Positions 42,620 to 51,971 are shown, numbered from the stretch's first letter. The stretch: 64,000 nucleotides of DNA from Exiguobacterium sp. Leaf196 (GCF_001423965.1 NZ_LMPV01000001.1:633908-697907); one strand, 5' to 3'. Notes: generated by a model not told the origin, from the sequence alone. Made by a program: numbers and translations.

Positions 42620-43753
42620 TTATTTCGCAAAACGCTTAATCGCGAAAGGTCCGATCGGTTCAGTCGTCGATCGTTCCATGATCAATTCACTGAGTACTTT
42701 TCCAACTAAGCTGCTGAACTTGAATCCGTGACCGGAAAAGCCGGCGGCGATCGCGATGTGCGGATAGTCCGGATGCAAATCGATGATGAAGTCCTCATCT
42801 GGCGTCATCGTATAGAGACACGTTTTGCCGTGAGCTAAAGTTTCGATCGAGGGCATGAACGTATTCGTGAACTGTCGTAAATCAGCCAGATCACCATTCT
42901 CTTGACCGAATGGACGGCGTGGTTGATTCGGATCAACGGGAATCCCACCGTCGTGGCGTCCGATTTTCAGGCCGGTTTGAGCGATGCTTGGAAAACCGTA
43001 ATAATAACCGGCGGGTGTATCAAAGGCGAAGGCAGGGAACACCGCGTCGTTAAATACCTCTTCCGCTGCTTCGAACCAGGCGAACGTCTTGCGGACCGGT
43101 CGCAGCGGTAAGGAGAGTCCAGTCTGTTCCAGTAACGGACCAGACCAGGCACCAGCTGCGACGATCAACGCGTCAGCCGAATAGGTGTCTGATCCGACGG
43201 TCACGTCAACGCCAGTGGCGTGGGCAGTGAGCGTCGTCACTTTCGCATTCGTCCGAATGTCGACGCCGTTCGCGACAGCAAGATCGCGATACGCTTCAAT
43301 ACAATCCTCGCACTTCAATACACCAGACGTCGGTTCAAAACAGCAGATATAATCGTTGGACATCGTTAAGCCGGACCAGCGGGTTCTAACTTCCTCAGCC
43401 GTCAGGACCTCGAGCGGCAAATCGTATTGCGCTGCACTCCTGATGATCGTTTGCATCGAACGGGACGAACGGTGACCAGCGTTTAAGACTCCCGTGTTCA
43501 GGAATAGACTTCGGCCGCTGATCTGTTCTAACTCATACCATAAGCGTTGCGCGGCTAATGCCAGTGGTACGTAGGCTTCACCTTCACCGTAGGCATGGCG
43601 AATGATCCGAGTCTCCCCGTGATGGCTCGCCTGATCATGCGGTGGATTGTGGGCATCTAACAATAGGATTTTTTGATCGGTTCGTGAAAGATAGTAGCCG
43701 GCTGCCATCCCCATGGAACCGGCACCGACGATGATGACATCATAATGGGACAT
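42620..43753 (-). CDS. FAD-dependent N-methyl amino acid oxidase (monomeric sarcosine oxidase / SolA-like)
   Basis: A 377-residue flavoenzyme with GAGSMGMAAGYYLSR as the FAD-binding Rossmann motif at the N-terminus, the active-site region with HHGETRIIRHAYGE, and KTCLYTMTPDEDFIID containing the Cys that holds FAD covalently in this family. It oxidises N-methyl amino acids such as sarcosine or N-methyltryptophan, releasing formaldehyde and hydrogen peroxide. The start at 43753 has an AAGGAGTCG site. The exact substrate is not readable. Confidence 0.9.
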   Translation of the reverse strand: MSHYDVIIVGAGSMGMAAGYYLSRTDQKILLLDAHNPPHDQASHHGETRIIRHAYGEGEAYVPLALAAQRLWYELEQISGRSLFLNTGVLNAGHRSSRSMQTIIRSAAQYDLPLEVLTAEEVRTRWSGLTMSNDYICCFEPTSGVLKCEDCIEAYRDLAVANGVDIRTNAKVTTLTAHATGVDVTVGSDTYSADALIVAAGAWSGPLLEQTGLSLPLRPVRKTFAWFEAAEEVFNDAVFPAFAFDTPAGYYYGFPSIAQTGLKIGRHDGGIPVDPNQPRRPFGQENGDLADLRQFTNTFMPSIETLAHGKTCLYTMTPDEDFIIDLHPDYPHIAIAAGFSGHGFKFSSLVGKVLSELIMERSTTEPIGPFAIKRFAK

Positions 43754-43823
43754 CTGGTTCGACTCCTTCATATGTAAGTTCACACCAGTATAGAGTGAGA
43801 ACCTAGAAATGACAAATGAAAGA

Positions 43824-45569
43824 TTAAATCTCGAAGCGACGGGCTTCTTGTTCTAAGTGTTCCGTTCGTGTGTTTAAATCACCGACGAGTGTATGCAACG
43901 TCGTGATCGTCGCGATCATCTGTTCAGATGCAGCGGCGACTTCCTCGTTACTTGCCGTATGTTCTTCCGCGACAGCGGCAATTTCCGTCAAGGCATTACG
44001 AATGAACCGTTCTGCCTGCAAGACGTCTTCCATGTGTTGCGTCATCTGCTGTGTTGCCGTTGAGACGTGCGTGACTTGATCCGTCAACCGTTCAAACGTC
44101 GTATCCGTATCGAGGACGATCTGCTTGCCGGCTGCTGTTGCTTCGACCGTCGTCTTAAAACTATGTTGCATCTGCTGCGCACTGGCTTCGATCGACGTGA
44201 CGATTGTTGCGATCTCACTGACACTGCTAGCGACGTGGCTTGAGAGATTCTTGACCTCGGTCGCGACGACAGCGAATCCTTTTCCTTGTTCACCCGCTCG
44301 TGCCGCTTCAATCGCGGCATTCAGGGCGAGTAGATTCGTCTGCTCGGAGATACCGCGGATGATACCGACGAGCGTTTGGATATCCGATGATTGCTGTTTC
44401 AGTAGATCAATCTGTTCAGCAGATTGCGTGACGTGCTGATGAATGTGACGCATCTGTTCGACGGAAGCGGACATTTGCTCCCGTCCGACTCGTGTCAGTG
44501 TTGCCATCTGCTCTGTCGTTCCTTGAATTTCGACACCAGATTGATTCGTCGTTTCAATCAATGTTGCGAACCGATTCATCTCATCATTCAATGAGAGCGT
44601 GACTTGGGTCTGACTTTCCGTCCCAGTCGCGATTTCTGACATCGTATGAGCGATTTGTTCGGAACCGTCGAGTACTTCTGATGTACTTTGGTCAATTGAT
44701 TGACTCGTCGTTGAGACGAGAGTAGCTGTCTGTTTGATGTCGACAATCATCGTCCGCAGCATCTCGTTCATATCACGAATCGAGATCGCAAGCGCATAGA
44801 TTTCGTCTTTCGAAGCAATCGTCAAATCGGTCAACGTCTGTTTTGCCTGATCCAGTCGTCCCTCGGCAATCAAGGCAGCGACTTTCTGTAACGTCTCGAG
44901 CGGACGTAACTTTCGACCGAGGACGATGTAGAGCAATATGAGTGTGGCCGTTAACAGAAGAAGTAAAAGTCCAATGAAAATCGGAGCATTTTGTTTTAAT
45001 AATTCTGTTGTGAGGGCATCGATTTCTTTCGCAGCGATGTCGACGCCAAGAATTCCGATGATTTGACCAGACGCATCCTTTAACGGAACGTAGACACTCA
45101 TATACTGTCCATATACAGGATCATCAATGATGTCCGTCGCGTGTGTTCCACCATTTAATACGTCCTTCATGTCAGTAACTTTTGCGCCACTCGCCGGTTC
45201 ATTAATCTTTGCGGCATCTTTCTTAGGGAGACCGTCAATCAGCAAACGGACCTTGTTTTGGTCGATGCGTGCTGTGTATGTATACAAGAGTCCGTTTTGT
45301 TTACGTAAGGTATCAAGTTGATTCCGTAGGGTTTCATACTGCTCAGACGCGACAGGCGATTGTAGGAATTCGCTATAAGCCACTGTGTCGAATGTTTTGC
45401 TGATGCGAAGCGCGTCCTTTTCGGCGGTCGCTTTCAGCGTTGAGACTGCAGTTTGTTTCGTATTGAAGTATAAGGCCAGACTACTAAAAACAAAAAAGGC
45501 AATCAAAATCAAACTAATCATTACTAAAAGACGTGTTCGGATGGAATGGTTCTTGGTTGTGTTTTTCAC
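43824..45569 (-). CDS. Methyl-accepting chemotaxis protein
   Basis: A 581-residue chemoreceptor: N-terminal membrane helix (about 15-40), extracellular dCache-type sensor domain (about 45-195, with [20 protein letters not shown]), second helix (about 205-225), HAMP-like region, and a long signalling hairpin with tip [21 protein letters not shown] (the CheA/CheW-binding end). Ligand unknown. The GTG at 45569 follows an AAAGGACGG site. Stands alone. Confidence 0.94.
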   Translation of the reverse strand: MKNTTKNHSIRTRLLVMISLILIAFFVFSSLALYFNTKQTAVSTLKATAEKDALRISKTFDTVAYSEFLQSPVASEQYETLRNQLDTLRKQNGLLYTYTARIDQNKVRLLIDGLPKKDAAKINEPASGAKVTDMKDVLNGGTHATDIIDDPVYGQYMSVYVPLKDASGQIIGILGVDIAAKEIDALTTELLKQNAPIFIGLLLLLLTATLILLYIVLGRKLRPLETLQKVAALIAEGRLDQAKQTLTDLTIASKDEIYALAISIRDMNEMLRTMIVDIKQTATLVSTTSQSIDQSTSEVLDGSEQIAHTMSEIATGTESQTQVTLSLNDEMNRFATLIETTNQSGVEIQGTTEQMATLTRVGREQMSASVEQMRHIHQHVTQSAEQIDLLKQQSSDIQTLVGIIRGISEQTNLLALNAAIEAARAGEQGKGFAVVATEVKNLSSHVASSVSEIATIVTSIEASAQQMQHSFKTTVEATAAGKQIVLDTDTTFERLTDQVTHVSTATQQMTQHMEDVLQAERFIRNALTEIAAVAEEHTASNEEVAAASEQMIATITTLHTLVGDLNTRTEHLEQEARRFEI

Positions 45570-45771
45570 ATGCAACCGTCCTTTCAACTCATATTTTCTA
45601 TCTGTAATTCATTTATCGGTCGTTAAAATACATATTAAACAGGACCTTTTGACGATTTTTTTATAAAAGGTCGTAAGAAAAACCGTTTTTTCTTAAAAAA
45701 GGATTTATTAAGAATGATTCAGGGCACATATTAGATAGAAAAAAATACAAGTTGAGGGAAGAGGGATTGAG

Positions 45772-45948
45772 ATGGAAAGTGAAGTCGATCATCGAATCAA
45801 GGCAAGACATGTATATGAAAATGAATTACGAAGACACGCGGTCAGCACAAAAAAAGCCACATTTCGATTGATGACATGTCTACGTTGCCAATCGAAGATT
45901 CTGTTGAAACAGGGACATCAGGATAGCCATCAATGTGACGCGAACTAA
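45772..45948 (+). CDS. Small zinc-finger-like protein, 58 aa
   Basis: A short frame after a GAGGGATTG site. It is basic throughout, and its C-terminal half carries CLRCQSK and then QGHQDSHQCD, four possible metal ligands (C, C, H, C). Its length is below the usual annotation cutoff, but the ribosome site and the ligand pattern support a real gene. Function unknown. Confidence 0.6.
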   Translation: MESEVDHRIKARHVYENELRRHAVSTKKATFRLMTCLRCQSKILLKQGHQDSHQCDAN

Positions 45949-45976
45949 AAAATCCCGCTCTTAAGAGCGGGATTAA
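45949..45976 (-). terminator. Terminator (minus strand)
   Basis: Perfect stem AATCCCGCTCT/AGAGCGGGATT with loop TA, followed by T only on the minus strand. It ends the DUF2975 transcript, some 80 bases beyond its stop. Confidence 0.75.
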
Positions 45977-46052
45977 ATAAAGTGTTAGATAGAACAGGCA
46001 ACAGTTAGAATAAAAAAATAATCATGAACGTTTATTCTTCGGTCGTGGACGT

Positions 46053-46523
46053 TTAGGATTTCATAGGCAACACATAGTGTAATAATAATTGCTGAATACA
46101 GGAAAGTAGTGTTCCGATTGTCAATGGAGCAAGAACTAAACCTATACCGATGATAATCACACCAGGTGCGTCGTCAATCTGACCGATATAGAAAAAGACG
46201 GGAAAAAGACATGTCATTAAAGCAGTAACGATATAAAAAGACAATTTCATCGATTGAAGGGAAGCCGTGATGAGCGGAAAAACCGGAGGAGCCGTCGACA
46301 TGTATCGGAGGATGCGGAGCGCATGAAATAAAATCATAAGAGTCGGAATGAAAATAAGGTATGCGGTCAATAGAACACTGTAACCAGGTCGTTCGAGTAA
46401 TAAATTTTTCATGATACCATGCCAGACAAGGGGAATACCAAGTCCAGCTAAGCCGAACAGACTGAAGATGACGCCGAAGACGATAAAGCGTAAAAACCGA
46501 ACTTGCCAGACAAAATGATTCAC
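46053..46523 (-). CDS. DUF2975 membrane protein
   Basis: A 156-residue protein with four membrane helices (about 12-35, 52-75, 92-112, 118-145) and the typical DUF2975 ending of a helix with VIIIGIGLVLAPLTIGTLL. The GTG at 46523 is placed by an AAAGGGG site. Such genes are usually followed by a small XRE-type regulator, but here such a regulator lies on the other strand 500 bases away. Function unknown. Confidence 0.8.
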   Translation of the reverse strand: MNHFVWQVRFLRFIVFGVIFSLFGLAGLGIPLVWHGIMKNLLLERPGYSVLLTAYLIFIPTLMILFHALRILRYMSTAPPVFPLITASLQSMKLSFYIVTALMTCLFPVFFYIGQIDDAPGVIIIGIGLVLAPLTIGTLLSCIQQLLLHYVLPMKS

Positions 46524-46669
46524 GATATCAACCCCTTTCAAGATGGCGAACGTTTCTTTTAGTATACTGTATCTCCCGATAAGCTAGTAGAAAATTCAAG
46601 TGAAGAGACACTCGCACGACAAAACAATTTCATGAAAGTGAAATAGATTAAGTATAGGGAGGGCATAGG

Positions 46670-46894
46670 ATGAAACGAGATCAACATGTCATGCCGCATC
46701 CTAAAGGTGGTTATCAAGTGAAAGCTGCCGGTGCGACTCGAGCAACGAAGCGATTCGCTACACAGAAAGAAGCGATCGCAGAAGGGCGTCGCATTGCGAA
46801 AAATCAGAAGACAGAGCTCGTCATTCATAACAAAGAAGGGCAGATTCGCGAAAAAGATTCCTACGGACATGATCCATTTCCACCACGAGGTTGA
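46670..46894 (+). CDS. DUF2188 family protein
   Basis: A 74-residue basic protein: HVMPHPKGGYQVKAAGATRA followed by FATQKEAIAEGRRIAKNQ and VIHNKEGQIREKDSYG matches the DUF2188 family throughout. Site AGGGAGGG. Single-gene transcript with its own terminator. The function of the family is unknown. Confidence 0.9.
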   Translation: MKRDQHVMPHPKGGYQVKAAGATRATKRFATQKEAIAEGRRIAKNQKTELVIHNKEGQIREKDSYGHDPFPPRG

Positions 46895-46906
46895 GCCATC
46901 ATATAC

Positions 46907-46938
46907 GACACGTTCTGGTTATGAGAGCGTGTCTTTTT
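46907..46938 (+). terminator. Terminator after the DUF2188 gene
   Basis: Stem GACACGTTCT/AGAGCGTGTC followed by TTTTT. Confidence 0.8.
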
Positions 46939-46948
46939 AATGATTTTT

Positions 46949-46992
46949 ATGTCAAAAGTTTTTGACATAATGATGGAAGTTCATTACAGTAA
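46949..46992 (+). promoter_or_regulatory. Autoregulatory operator of the XRE gene
   Basis: ATGTCAAAAGTTTTTGACAT (46949-46968) is a perfect palindrome with 9-base arms. It contains the -35 TTGACA, with a TACAGT -10 about 17 bases on. Autorepression by the XRE protein is inferred. Confidence 0.55.
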
Positions 46993-47031
46993 ATATGTAA
47001 AAAGAATTTGACACGTCGTGGAGGAATGAAC

Positions 47032-47241
47032 ATGAGAAACCACATCAAAGAGCGACGTCTAGCGGCAAAATTATCGCAACAAGAACTGGCTGATCGTTGT
47101 CAAGTCAGTCGGCAGACGATTAATGCGATTGAAAACAACAAGTATGATCCGACTTTACAATTAGCGTTTAATATCGCCAAAGTCTTGCAGACACAAGTCG
47201 ATCATCTATTCATTTCAGAACAGGAGGAGAGAAATGTCTAA
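47032..47241 (+). CDS. XRE-family transcriptional regulator
   Basis: A 69-residue protein that is nearly all HTH_3: LSQQELADRCQVSRQTINAIE is the recognition unit. It has the length of the small regulators that accompany a membrane protein gene. The ATG at 47032 fits the GGAGG site; the ATG two codons earlier is too close. It overlaps the next gene by 8 bases and is likely co-transcribed with it. Confidence 0.9.
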   Translation: MRNHIKERRLAAKLSQQELADRCQVSRQTINAIENNKYDPTLQLAFNIAKVLQTQVDHLFISEQEERNV

Positions 47242-47617
47242 GAAAAAAACGGGTTTATTTTTAGTAACGCTCGTGATACTTGCGAGTCTTACCGTCATTA
47301 GTATGATCATCGAAAACAACGTAACGTTCTTCTCGATTGTTCAATTGGCGATTCTGTTGATCATGCTCTTCTCGTATTTTACGTGGGCGCGGACGACGGA
47401 GGACGAGCGTCCGGTACCTGATGATGAACTTGGAGAAAAGATTACGATGGAGAGCGGGCTCGTTAGCTACAAAATTCTGATTGTCCTGATTTTTGGATTC
47501 ATCTGTCTCGATTACTTTTTACATGAATCAGCGAATCTGTTATTGATCGTTTTGTTCGCGATTGCTTTAGTTACACTACCAATCATTGAGTTTATGAAAG
47601 CACGTTCCTATCGATGA
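47234..47617 (+). CDS. Membrane protein coupled to the XRE regulator
   Basis: A 127-residue protein with four membrane helices in two pairs (about 8-24, 32-48 and 77-96, 103-118) separated by an acidic, Pro-containing loop (TTEDERPVPDDELGEK). Site AGGAGGAGAG. Similar two-gene units of an XRE protein and such a membrane protein are common in Firmicutes, of unknown role. Confidence 0.85.
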   Translation: MSKKKTGLFLVTLVILASLTVISMIIENNVTFFSIVQLAILLIMLFSYFTWARTTEDERPVPDDELGEKITMESGLVSYKILIVLIFGFICLDYFLHESANLLLIVLFAIALVTLPIIEFMKARSYR

Positions 47618-47689
47618 AGCGGTTTGGAACGGAAAGAAGTAAAGCATGGAAGAACAACAATAATGATATCACTACTGATGGTACATCTA

Positions 47690-47873
47690 CTATATTATAT
47701 GGAATGTGCCTGCACGGTCAGTTTGCATCATGCACGAAAAGCGATTGAGCTTGCTCCACTAGATGTTGCTTATTATGAATTTATCTTGTTTTTTTGCGGG
47801 CAATCCTCACGTCTATCTGTTTAAAGAAGAAATAACTGATACCCACAAACGGATCAAAGGATTGCATAAATGA
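47690..47873 (+). pseudogene. Frameshifted helical-repeat gene remnant
   Basis: HHARKAIELAPLDVAYYEFIL in one frame (a typical TPR-like helix) continues in another frame, after a run of T at about 47795, as AGNPHVYLFKEEITDTHKRIK up to a stop at 47873. The upstream part has no start with a ribosome site. It is the tail end of a lost gene. Confidence 0.45.
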
Positions 47874-47883
47874 TGAAAAAAAT

Positions 47884-47927
47884 ACCTAGATGAGATGACT
47901 AATAATCTCTTCTAGGTATTTTTTTTA
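47884..47927 (-). terminator. Terminator (minus strand) of the secreted protein gene
   Basis: Stem AATACCTAGA...TCTAGGTATT; on the minus strand it is followed by a T run. Confidence 0.8.
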
Positions 47928-48842
47928 TTATTTTGTCAGTACTGGTGAAATCAATGTAGTAACTGTATTGTTTCCTTCTGCAGTTACACGAAGATTTGTC
48001 ACACCCGTCACATCAACATCAAAGTCGATTGGGTCATCTCCATATACAACATCATAGCGACCAAGTTCTTTTCCGTTATTGTCGGAGAATACAAGTGTCA
48101 TTTTGTCATCTGGATAAGCATGACTTAAGTGGCTAGAACTTTTTGTTAAGGATTCTTCTGTTAAAAGTGATAATTGTCCAGTTAACTTTTTATATTTACG
48201 ATTCAAACTAAATGTAGCAAATTCATCATTGAAGAACCCTGATAAGATCACGTTTTGATTATTTAGTTTACCATTTACTAAAATGGATTGATTATTTTCA
48301 ATCCAATCAAATGATGAAGCACCGTTATGAATCGATGAAAGTGATGTACCTGAAAGTGGTGTTCCGACTTCATAAGCGGTAGAAGTCTCGATTAGAGGTA
48401 ATCCTGAAAGGTCTGCTAACAATTGTAATGGTACGTATGGCGTTTTACCAAGCATCAACAAACTTTCTGTATTTTTGTACTTACCAGTTACGACTGCTCC
48501 GTCTGTGACAAGTGATTTTGAAGATGCGAGAAGGCGATACCCAGTCGAAAGCTCTTTGATCTTCTTTTTGTTCCCTTCGTTCTCGATTTGAAGATTCTTG
48601 TACTTAGTATCAAGTGATTTATAAGACTTTGAAAGGCTCGTGTGCTGTCCTTGTAACGTCTTATAGGCGTTTTCCGACTTCTTTGTTTTTTTCTTTTCGT
48701 CGGCTAGTTGTTTTTGGAGTGCTGCTTTTTCCTTTTTCAGTTTAGCCACTTCTTTTGAACTTGAACTTGCTTCAACGATTGATGTCTGCATGACACCGAA
48801 TGCTAATGATGATACAAGACCTGCTGCGATCCATTTCTTCAA
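47928..48842 (-). CDS. Secreted coiled-coil protein with C-terminal beta domain
   Basis: A 304-residue exported protein. Signal peptide ends at about residue 25 (VEA-SS). Residues 28-100 form a coiled coil (SKEVAKLKKEKAALQKQLAD onward). Residues about 105-190 resemble a copper amine oxidase-like stalk (TPYVPLQLLADLSGLPLIE), and the last 110 residues look like an NPCBM-type sandwich (VILSGFFNDEFATFSLN, with GTVTNL-like strands). A surface-binding role is inferred. Composition is more AT-rich than its neighbours. Confidence 0.82.
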   Translation of the reverse strand: MKKWIAAGLVSSLAFGVMQTSIVEASSSSKEVAKLKKEKAALQKQLADEKKKTKKSENAYKTLQGQHTSLSKSYKSLDTKYKNLQIENEGNKKKIKELSTGYRLLASSKSLVTDGAVVTGKYKNTESLLMLGKTPYVPLQLLADLSGLPLIETSTAYEVGTPLSGTSLSSIHNGASSFDWIENNQSILVNGKLNNQNVILSGFFNDEFATFSLNRKYKKLTGQLSLLTEESLTKSSSHLSHAYPDDKMTLVFSDNNGKELGRYDVVYGDDPIDFDVDVTGVTNLRVTAEGNNTVTTLISPVLTK

Positions 48843-48951
48843 GATGGTTCCCCCTTAAATGACAAAAATGATTTCTTACACCTAACAGTATATTCCAATA
48901 TCATCTTTTTAGATTTCAATCATTTTGAAATGAAGGGAATGTTTTTATAGA

Positions 48952-49503
48952 TTAAATTTGAAACCAATCACTTCGCAATATCGAGTACATATACAAATCA
49001 TCGAACTGACTACGCGTTTTCTCATATTGACGAAGCAACCCTTCACGCTGGAATCCGAGCCGTTCAAGTAATCGTTGCGAAGCGGTATTCTCGGGTAACA
49101 CGAGTGCTTCGATTCGGTTGAGCGAAAGTTCCTTAAAACCATATTCGATCACCGCAAGCGCTGCTTCCTTCGCGATGCCTTGTCCCTGATAGGCAGGGTT
49201 CAGCTCAAACCCTATTTCAGCCCGCTGATGGCGTTCCGATTGATTCAAGAAACCGCAACTACCGATGATGACATCGTCTTCTGATAAAGCGATCCCAAAA
49301 CGGATGCCCGTACCCTCACGACGAATCGAAGCGTACCAATCAATCTCTTCGAGGGCGTCAGCTTCCGATTGAAACGGAGCGAGTCCCATCTGTTTGACGA
49401 CGTGTTCGTCTGATAAATAAGCGAGGACACTCGTAGCATCTGTGGGTAATACTTCGCGTAAGGCGAGACGGTTCGTTTTAAGCGTTGGGAAAGTATGTAA
49501 CAT
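48952..49503 (-). CDS. GNAT N-acetyltransferase, RimJ/RimL-type
   Basis: A 183-residue acetyltransferase: TNRLALREVLPTDATSVLAY at the N-terminus and the acetyl-CoA-binding block AEIGFELNPAYQGQGIAKEA, then RIEALVLPENTASQRLLERLGFQ as motif B. It moves an acetyl group from acetyl-CoA to a protein N-terminus or a small amine; target unknown. It lies next to and divergent from the T-box unit. Confidence 0.92.
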   Translation of the reverse strand: MLHTFPTLKTNRLALREVLPTDATSVLAYLSDEHVVKQMGLAPFQSEADALEEIDWYASIRREGTGIRFGIALSEDDVIIGSCGFLNQSERHQRAEIGFELNPAYQGQGIAKEAALAVIEYGFKELSLNRIEALVLPENTASQRLLERLGFQREGLLRQYEKTRSQFDDLYMYSILRSDWFQI

Positions 49504-49611
49504 TCAAAAAACTCCTTTGCAAGAAAATGTAAAAAATATTGTGCAGTGTTTAAGGCATATGGTAAGATTCTCCACAACAAGAGCATATCATTTCGTTGAC
49601 GAGAAAGAGTA

Positions 49612-49853
49612 ATGATTGTTCCTCTGCCTTACAGAAAACCGGGATTGCTGAGAACCGGTAGCCAGATCAATCATGAAGATCCTCTCTGAGAAGTCACGCT
49701 GAACCATTCAGTAAGTGTGACCGGGTGTCCACCGTTACATGGAATGCACATGATAGTGTGCAACTAAGTGCTGTCGAGAACAAGCATTCTCGACGGAATA
49801 TGGGTGGTATCGCGGTGAAGTCCGTCCCTGTCAAAGGGGGCGGACTTTTTTGT
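49612..49853 (+). promoter_or_regulatory. T-box riboswitch (probably isoleucine)
   Basis: The T-box sequence AATATGGGTGGTATCGCGG (about 49797-49815) is near consensus, followed by a terminator AAGTCCGTCCC/GGGGGCGGACTTTTTT (49818-49851) with which it can form the competing antiterminator. Upstream are the stem I loop GGGATTGCTGAGAACCGG and the hairpins GTCGAGAA/TTCTCGAC. Candidate specifier ATC triplets (isoleucine) lie at 49666-49681; I could not fix which. It would sense uncharged tRNA-Ile and allow transcription of the next gene. Confidence 0.88.
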
Positions 49854-49889
49854 ATTCTCTTAGTTACCGATTAAAGGAGCGAACAAGGG

Positions 49890-50177
49890 ATGACGTCACA
49901 AAACCAAGCAGAAACCGTACAACAACGGGAGGACCGTATCCGAAACAGATGGAAACGAGACCAGGTCTTCGCACGATCGGTTGAGCAACGCACGGAAGCA
50001 GAATTTGTATTCTACGAAGGACCGCCGACTGCTGCGGCATGGGAACAGCGAACGATTCGCGAAGAGACGTGCAATTGTTATTTCTTTGAGAAGATGGGCT
50101 ATCGATTGACCGGTGTCAGTCAACCGCTCAACGAACGGGCGACACTCGTTTCTTATCAAAAATCAGTTTCGGAATGA
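49890..50177 (+). CDS. IleRS-like N-terminal fragment under T-box control
   Basis: A 95-residue protein with an ATG after AAAGGAG. It is colinear with the start of isoleucyl-tRNA synthetase: REDRIRNRWKRDQVFARSV, then EFVFYEGPPTA (IleRS has the same block followed by the NGxPHIGH motif). Here the ATP-binding HIGH is gone (AAAWEQRTIREETC), but the next block FEKMGYRLTG still matches IleRS (KTMxGYRV). No catalytic activity is expected. It ends within the tail of a convergent gene. It is either a decaying paralogue or a small regulatory protein. Confidence 0.8.
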   Translation: MTSQNQAETVQQREDRIRNRWKRDQVFARSVEQRTEAEFVFYEGPPTAAAWEQRTIREETCNCYFFEKMGYRLTGVSQPLNERATLVSYQKSVSE

Positions 50178-50407
50178 GCGGGTTTTGTCGGAAGGAAGAA
50201 CCACCACAGATTCGTTAATAGAGCGGCAAGGACGGCAAAGTTAAACAGATAAAGGCAAAAGAAGAAGACGAACTCACCGATGTCCTCAAGGTTAGCTAAC
50301 GGATTATCGACCAGGTACGATTCGTGACTGACTCCGAAGATGAACAAAGGAAAGAAGACATAGAAGTATCGTTTCCAAAAGAATGATGCACGACCTGTTT
50401 GAGACAT
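50156..50407 (-). CDS. Hypothetical membrane protein, 83 aa
   Basis: Two hydrophobic segments (about 9-28 and 47-70, with EFVFFFCLYLFNFAVLAALL) and a short tail. The start has a near-perfect AGGAGG site. Its 3' end overlaps the IleRS-like gene by 22 bases. It lies downstream of the nitrilase gene in the same direction. Unknown family. Confidence 0.72.
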   Translation of the reverse strand: MSQTGRASFFWKRYFYVFFPLFIFGVSHESYLVDNPLANLEDIGEFVFFFCLYLFNFAVLAALLTNLWWFFLPTKPAHSETDF

Positions 50408-50429
50408 ATGAGTACCTCCTGAAGGAATG

Positions 50430-50459
50430 GCACGCTTCTTCTGACCGGAAGAAGCGTGT
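50430..50459. terminator. Hairpin between nitrilase and membrane protein genes
   Basis: Stem CACGCTTCTT/AAGAAGCGTG with loop CTGACCGG. There is no good T run on either strand, so it may be an attenuator or processing hairpin. Confidence 0.4.
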
Positions 50460-50465
50460 GTTCAT

Positions 50466-51122
50466 TTACGATAAAGAGGGGGTACCGACGACTTCGATGT
50501 GACGCGTGACCGTATCAAACAGACGTGTCCGCGTATCGTTATGAGACAACAGCAACGGTTCACCGGTCTCGTCATAGATGAAGGCAATCGGAATCGAAAA
50601 GCCACAGTTGCGGTACGAACCATCGGCATGACTCGTTCCGATCATGAGCGCTTGTTGCGCCTGACTGATACTACGTGCTTCACCGGACCACTCAACGTAC
50701 TGTTCCTCGCTGAACATGCCGACGCCAATCGGATTGAAGATGAGATCAAGTCCGGATTCCTCGCGTAGTCCATCTTTTCCTAAGAAGATTTCGCGGCAGA
50801 GGACGTATCCATAGCGGAATAACCCGTCGTTTACTGTTGATGGCGTATAAAGCGGTCCAGCTTCTGGTGTTTTTGCGCGATCAAGCAGAATCGTCCCGGT
50901 CGCATCGATGATGACAGCGCGATCGAGATTCGCTTCATCCTTGTAACCGAGGACGATGGCTGTTTCGAACTGTTTGGCAAGATGTTGCACGCGTTCGAGT
51001 TCCGTGACCGTACAATAGCCTTCCGGGTAGACAATCAGATCGACTTCAGGATAAGCGGCGATTTCACGTTCGAATTGCTCGAGTCCGGTCTCGCGTTTTG
51101 GTTGAGCGATTAATAATTTCAT
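50466..51122 (-). CDS. Carbon-nitrogen hydrolase (nitrilase superfamily)
   Basis: A 218-residue cytosolic amidase. The catalytic Glu34 is in VYPEGYC, Lys84 in LDRAKTPEAG and Cys109 in YVLCREIF, the standard Glu-Lys-Cys triad, and the alpha-beta-beta-alpha pattern is kept. The start is the ATG at 51122 with an AGAGGATG site. The chain is shorter than typical (about 260-280), missing part of the C-terminus. The amide substrate is unknown. Confidence 0.88.
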   Translation of the reverse strand: MKLLIAQPKRETGLEQFEREIAAYPEVDLIVYPEGYCTVTELERVQHLAKQFETAIVLGYKDEANLDRAVIIDATGTILLDRAKTPEAGPLYTPSTVNDGLFRYGYVLCREIFLGKDGLREESGLDLIFNPIGVGMFSEEQYVEWSGEARSISQAQQALMIGTSHADGSYRNCGFSIPIAFIYDETGEPLLLSHNDTRTRLFDTVTRHIEVVGTPSLS

Positions 51123-51254
51123 CAAAACATCCTCTCAGGCATAAATATATCTGAAAAATCAGACTTTAAATTCGTAATGATTTTACCATTAGTGGTAAAA
51201 TAAAGCATATCGCTTTTTGATAAATTTTACTGCAATTAAAGGAAGGTCATCAGC

Positions 51255-51941
51255 TTGAACATTTTAAAAACCATTCTTGTGACACGTCATCTACAAGCAA
51301 TGAAAGATTTTTACATAAATCAGATCGGATTCCCGCTTGTCTCGGAAACGAACGATTCGTTTACGATGCAAATCGGTACGGATCAGCTGACATATCGACA
51401 GACGGATGATGTTGATACGCAATACCATATGGCGTTCAACATTCCGGAAAACGTCTTCCAACAAGGAAAAGCGTGGCTCGTAGAACGGACACCACTCTTG
51501 ATCGAAGACGGACAGGATGAGATTTATTTTGACTTCACGGATTCGCATTCCTGTTACTTTTATGACCCGGATGAGAACGTCTTGGAACTGATCGCGCGGC
51601 ATCAAATCAATCCGTCTAAAGCGGAACTGACGTTTGATGTATCCGACATCCTCGGAATCGGCGAGATGAGTCTGACGGTGAAAGACGTGCTTGAAGTGGG
51701 TGAGCAGTTAGCAGAGATTGGCGTTCTCGAGCGACGGGAACGTCCGCTCAATGGCGCGTCACTCAACTTCCTCGGACCGGTCGCGGATGGAACGCATATC
51801 TTGCTCGTCCCAGAAGGTCGGACATGGTTGTTCTCACCGAAGACGGCGAAGGTCAGTCCGATCGAGATGGAACTCGACGGCAGACATCGGGTCCGGCTTG
51901 ATGCAGCGGGCGTATGGCATCAAAGTGCCGTTTCTTCATAA
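51255..51941 (+). CDS. Two-domain VOC-superfamily protein
   Basis: A 228-residue protein of two vicinal-oxygen-chelate halves (about 5-115 and 120-225): ILVTRHLQAMKDFYINQIGFP opens the first and SDILGIGEMSLTVKDVLEVG the second, with SCYFYDPDENVLELI as the metal-binding end of the first. It fits a glyoxalase or dioxygenase-like family of unknown substrate. The start is TTG at 51255 after AAGGAAGG, since no ATG is near a site. Confidence 0.85.
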   Translation: MNILKTILVTRHLQAMKDFYINQIGFPLVSETNDSFTMQIGTDQLTYRQTDDVDTQYHMAFNIPENVFQQGKAWLVERTPLLIEDGQDEIYFDFTDSHSCYFYDPDENVLELIARHQINPSKAELTFDVSDILGIGEMSLTVKDVLEVGEQLAEIGVLERRERPLNGASLNFLGPVADGTHILLVPEGRTWLFSPKTAKVSPIEMELDGRHRVRLDAAGVWHQSAVSS

Positions 51942-51971
51942 TTCATTATTCTAAAAAGTGAGGGAAGTAAG

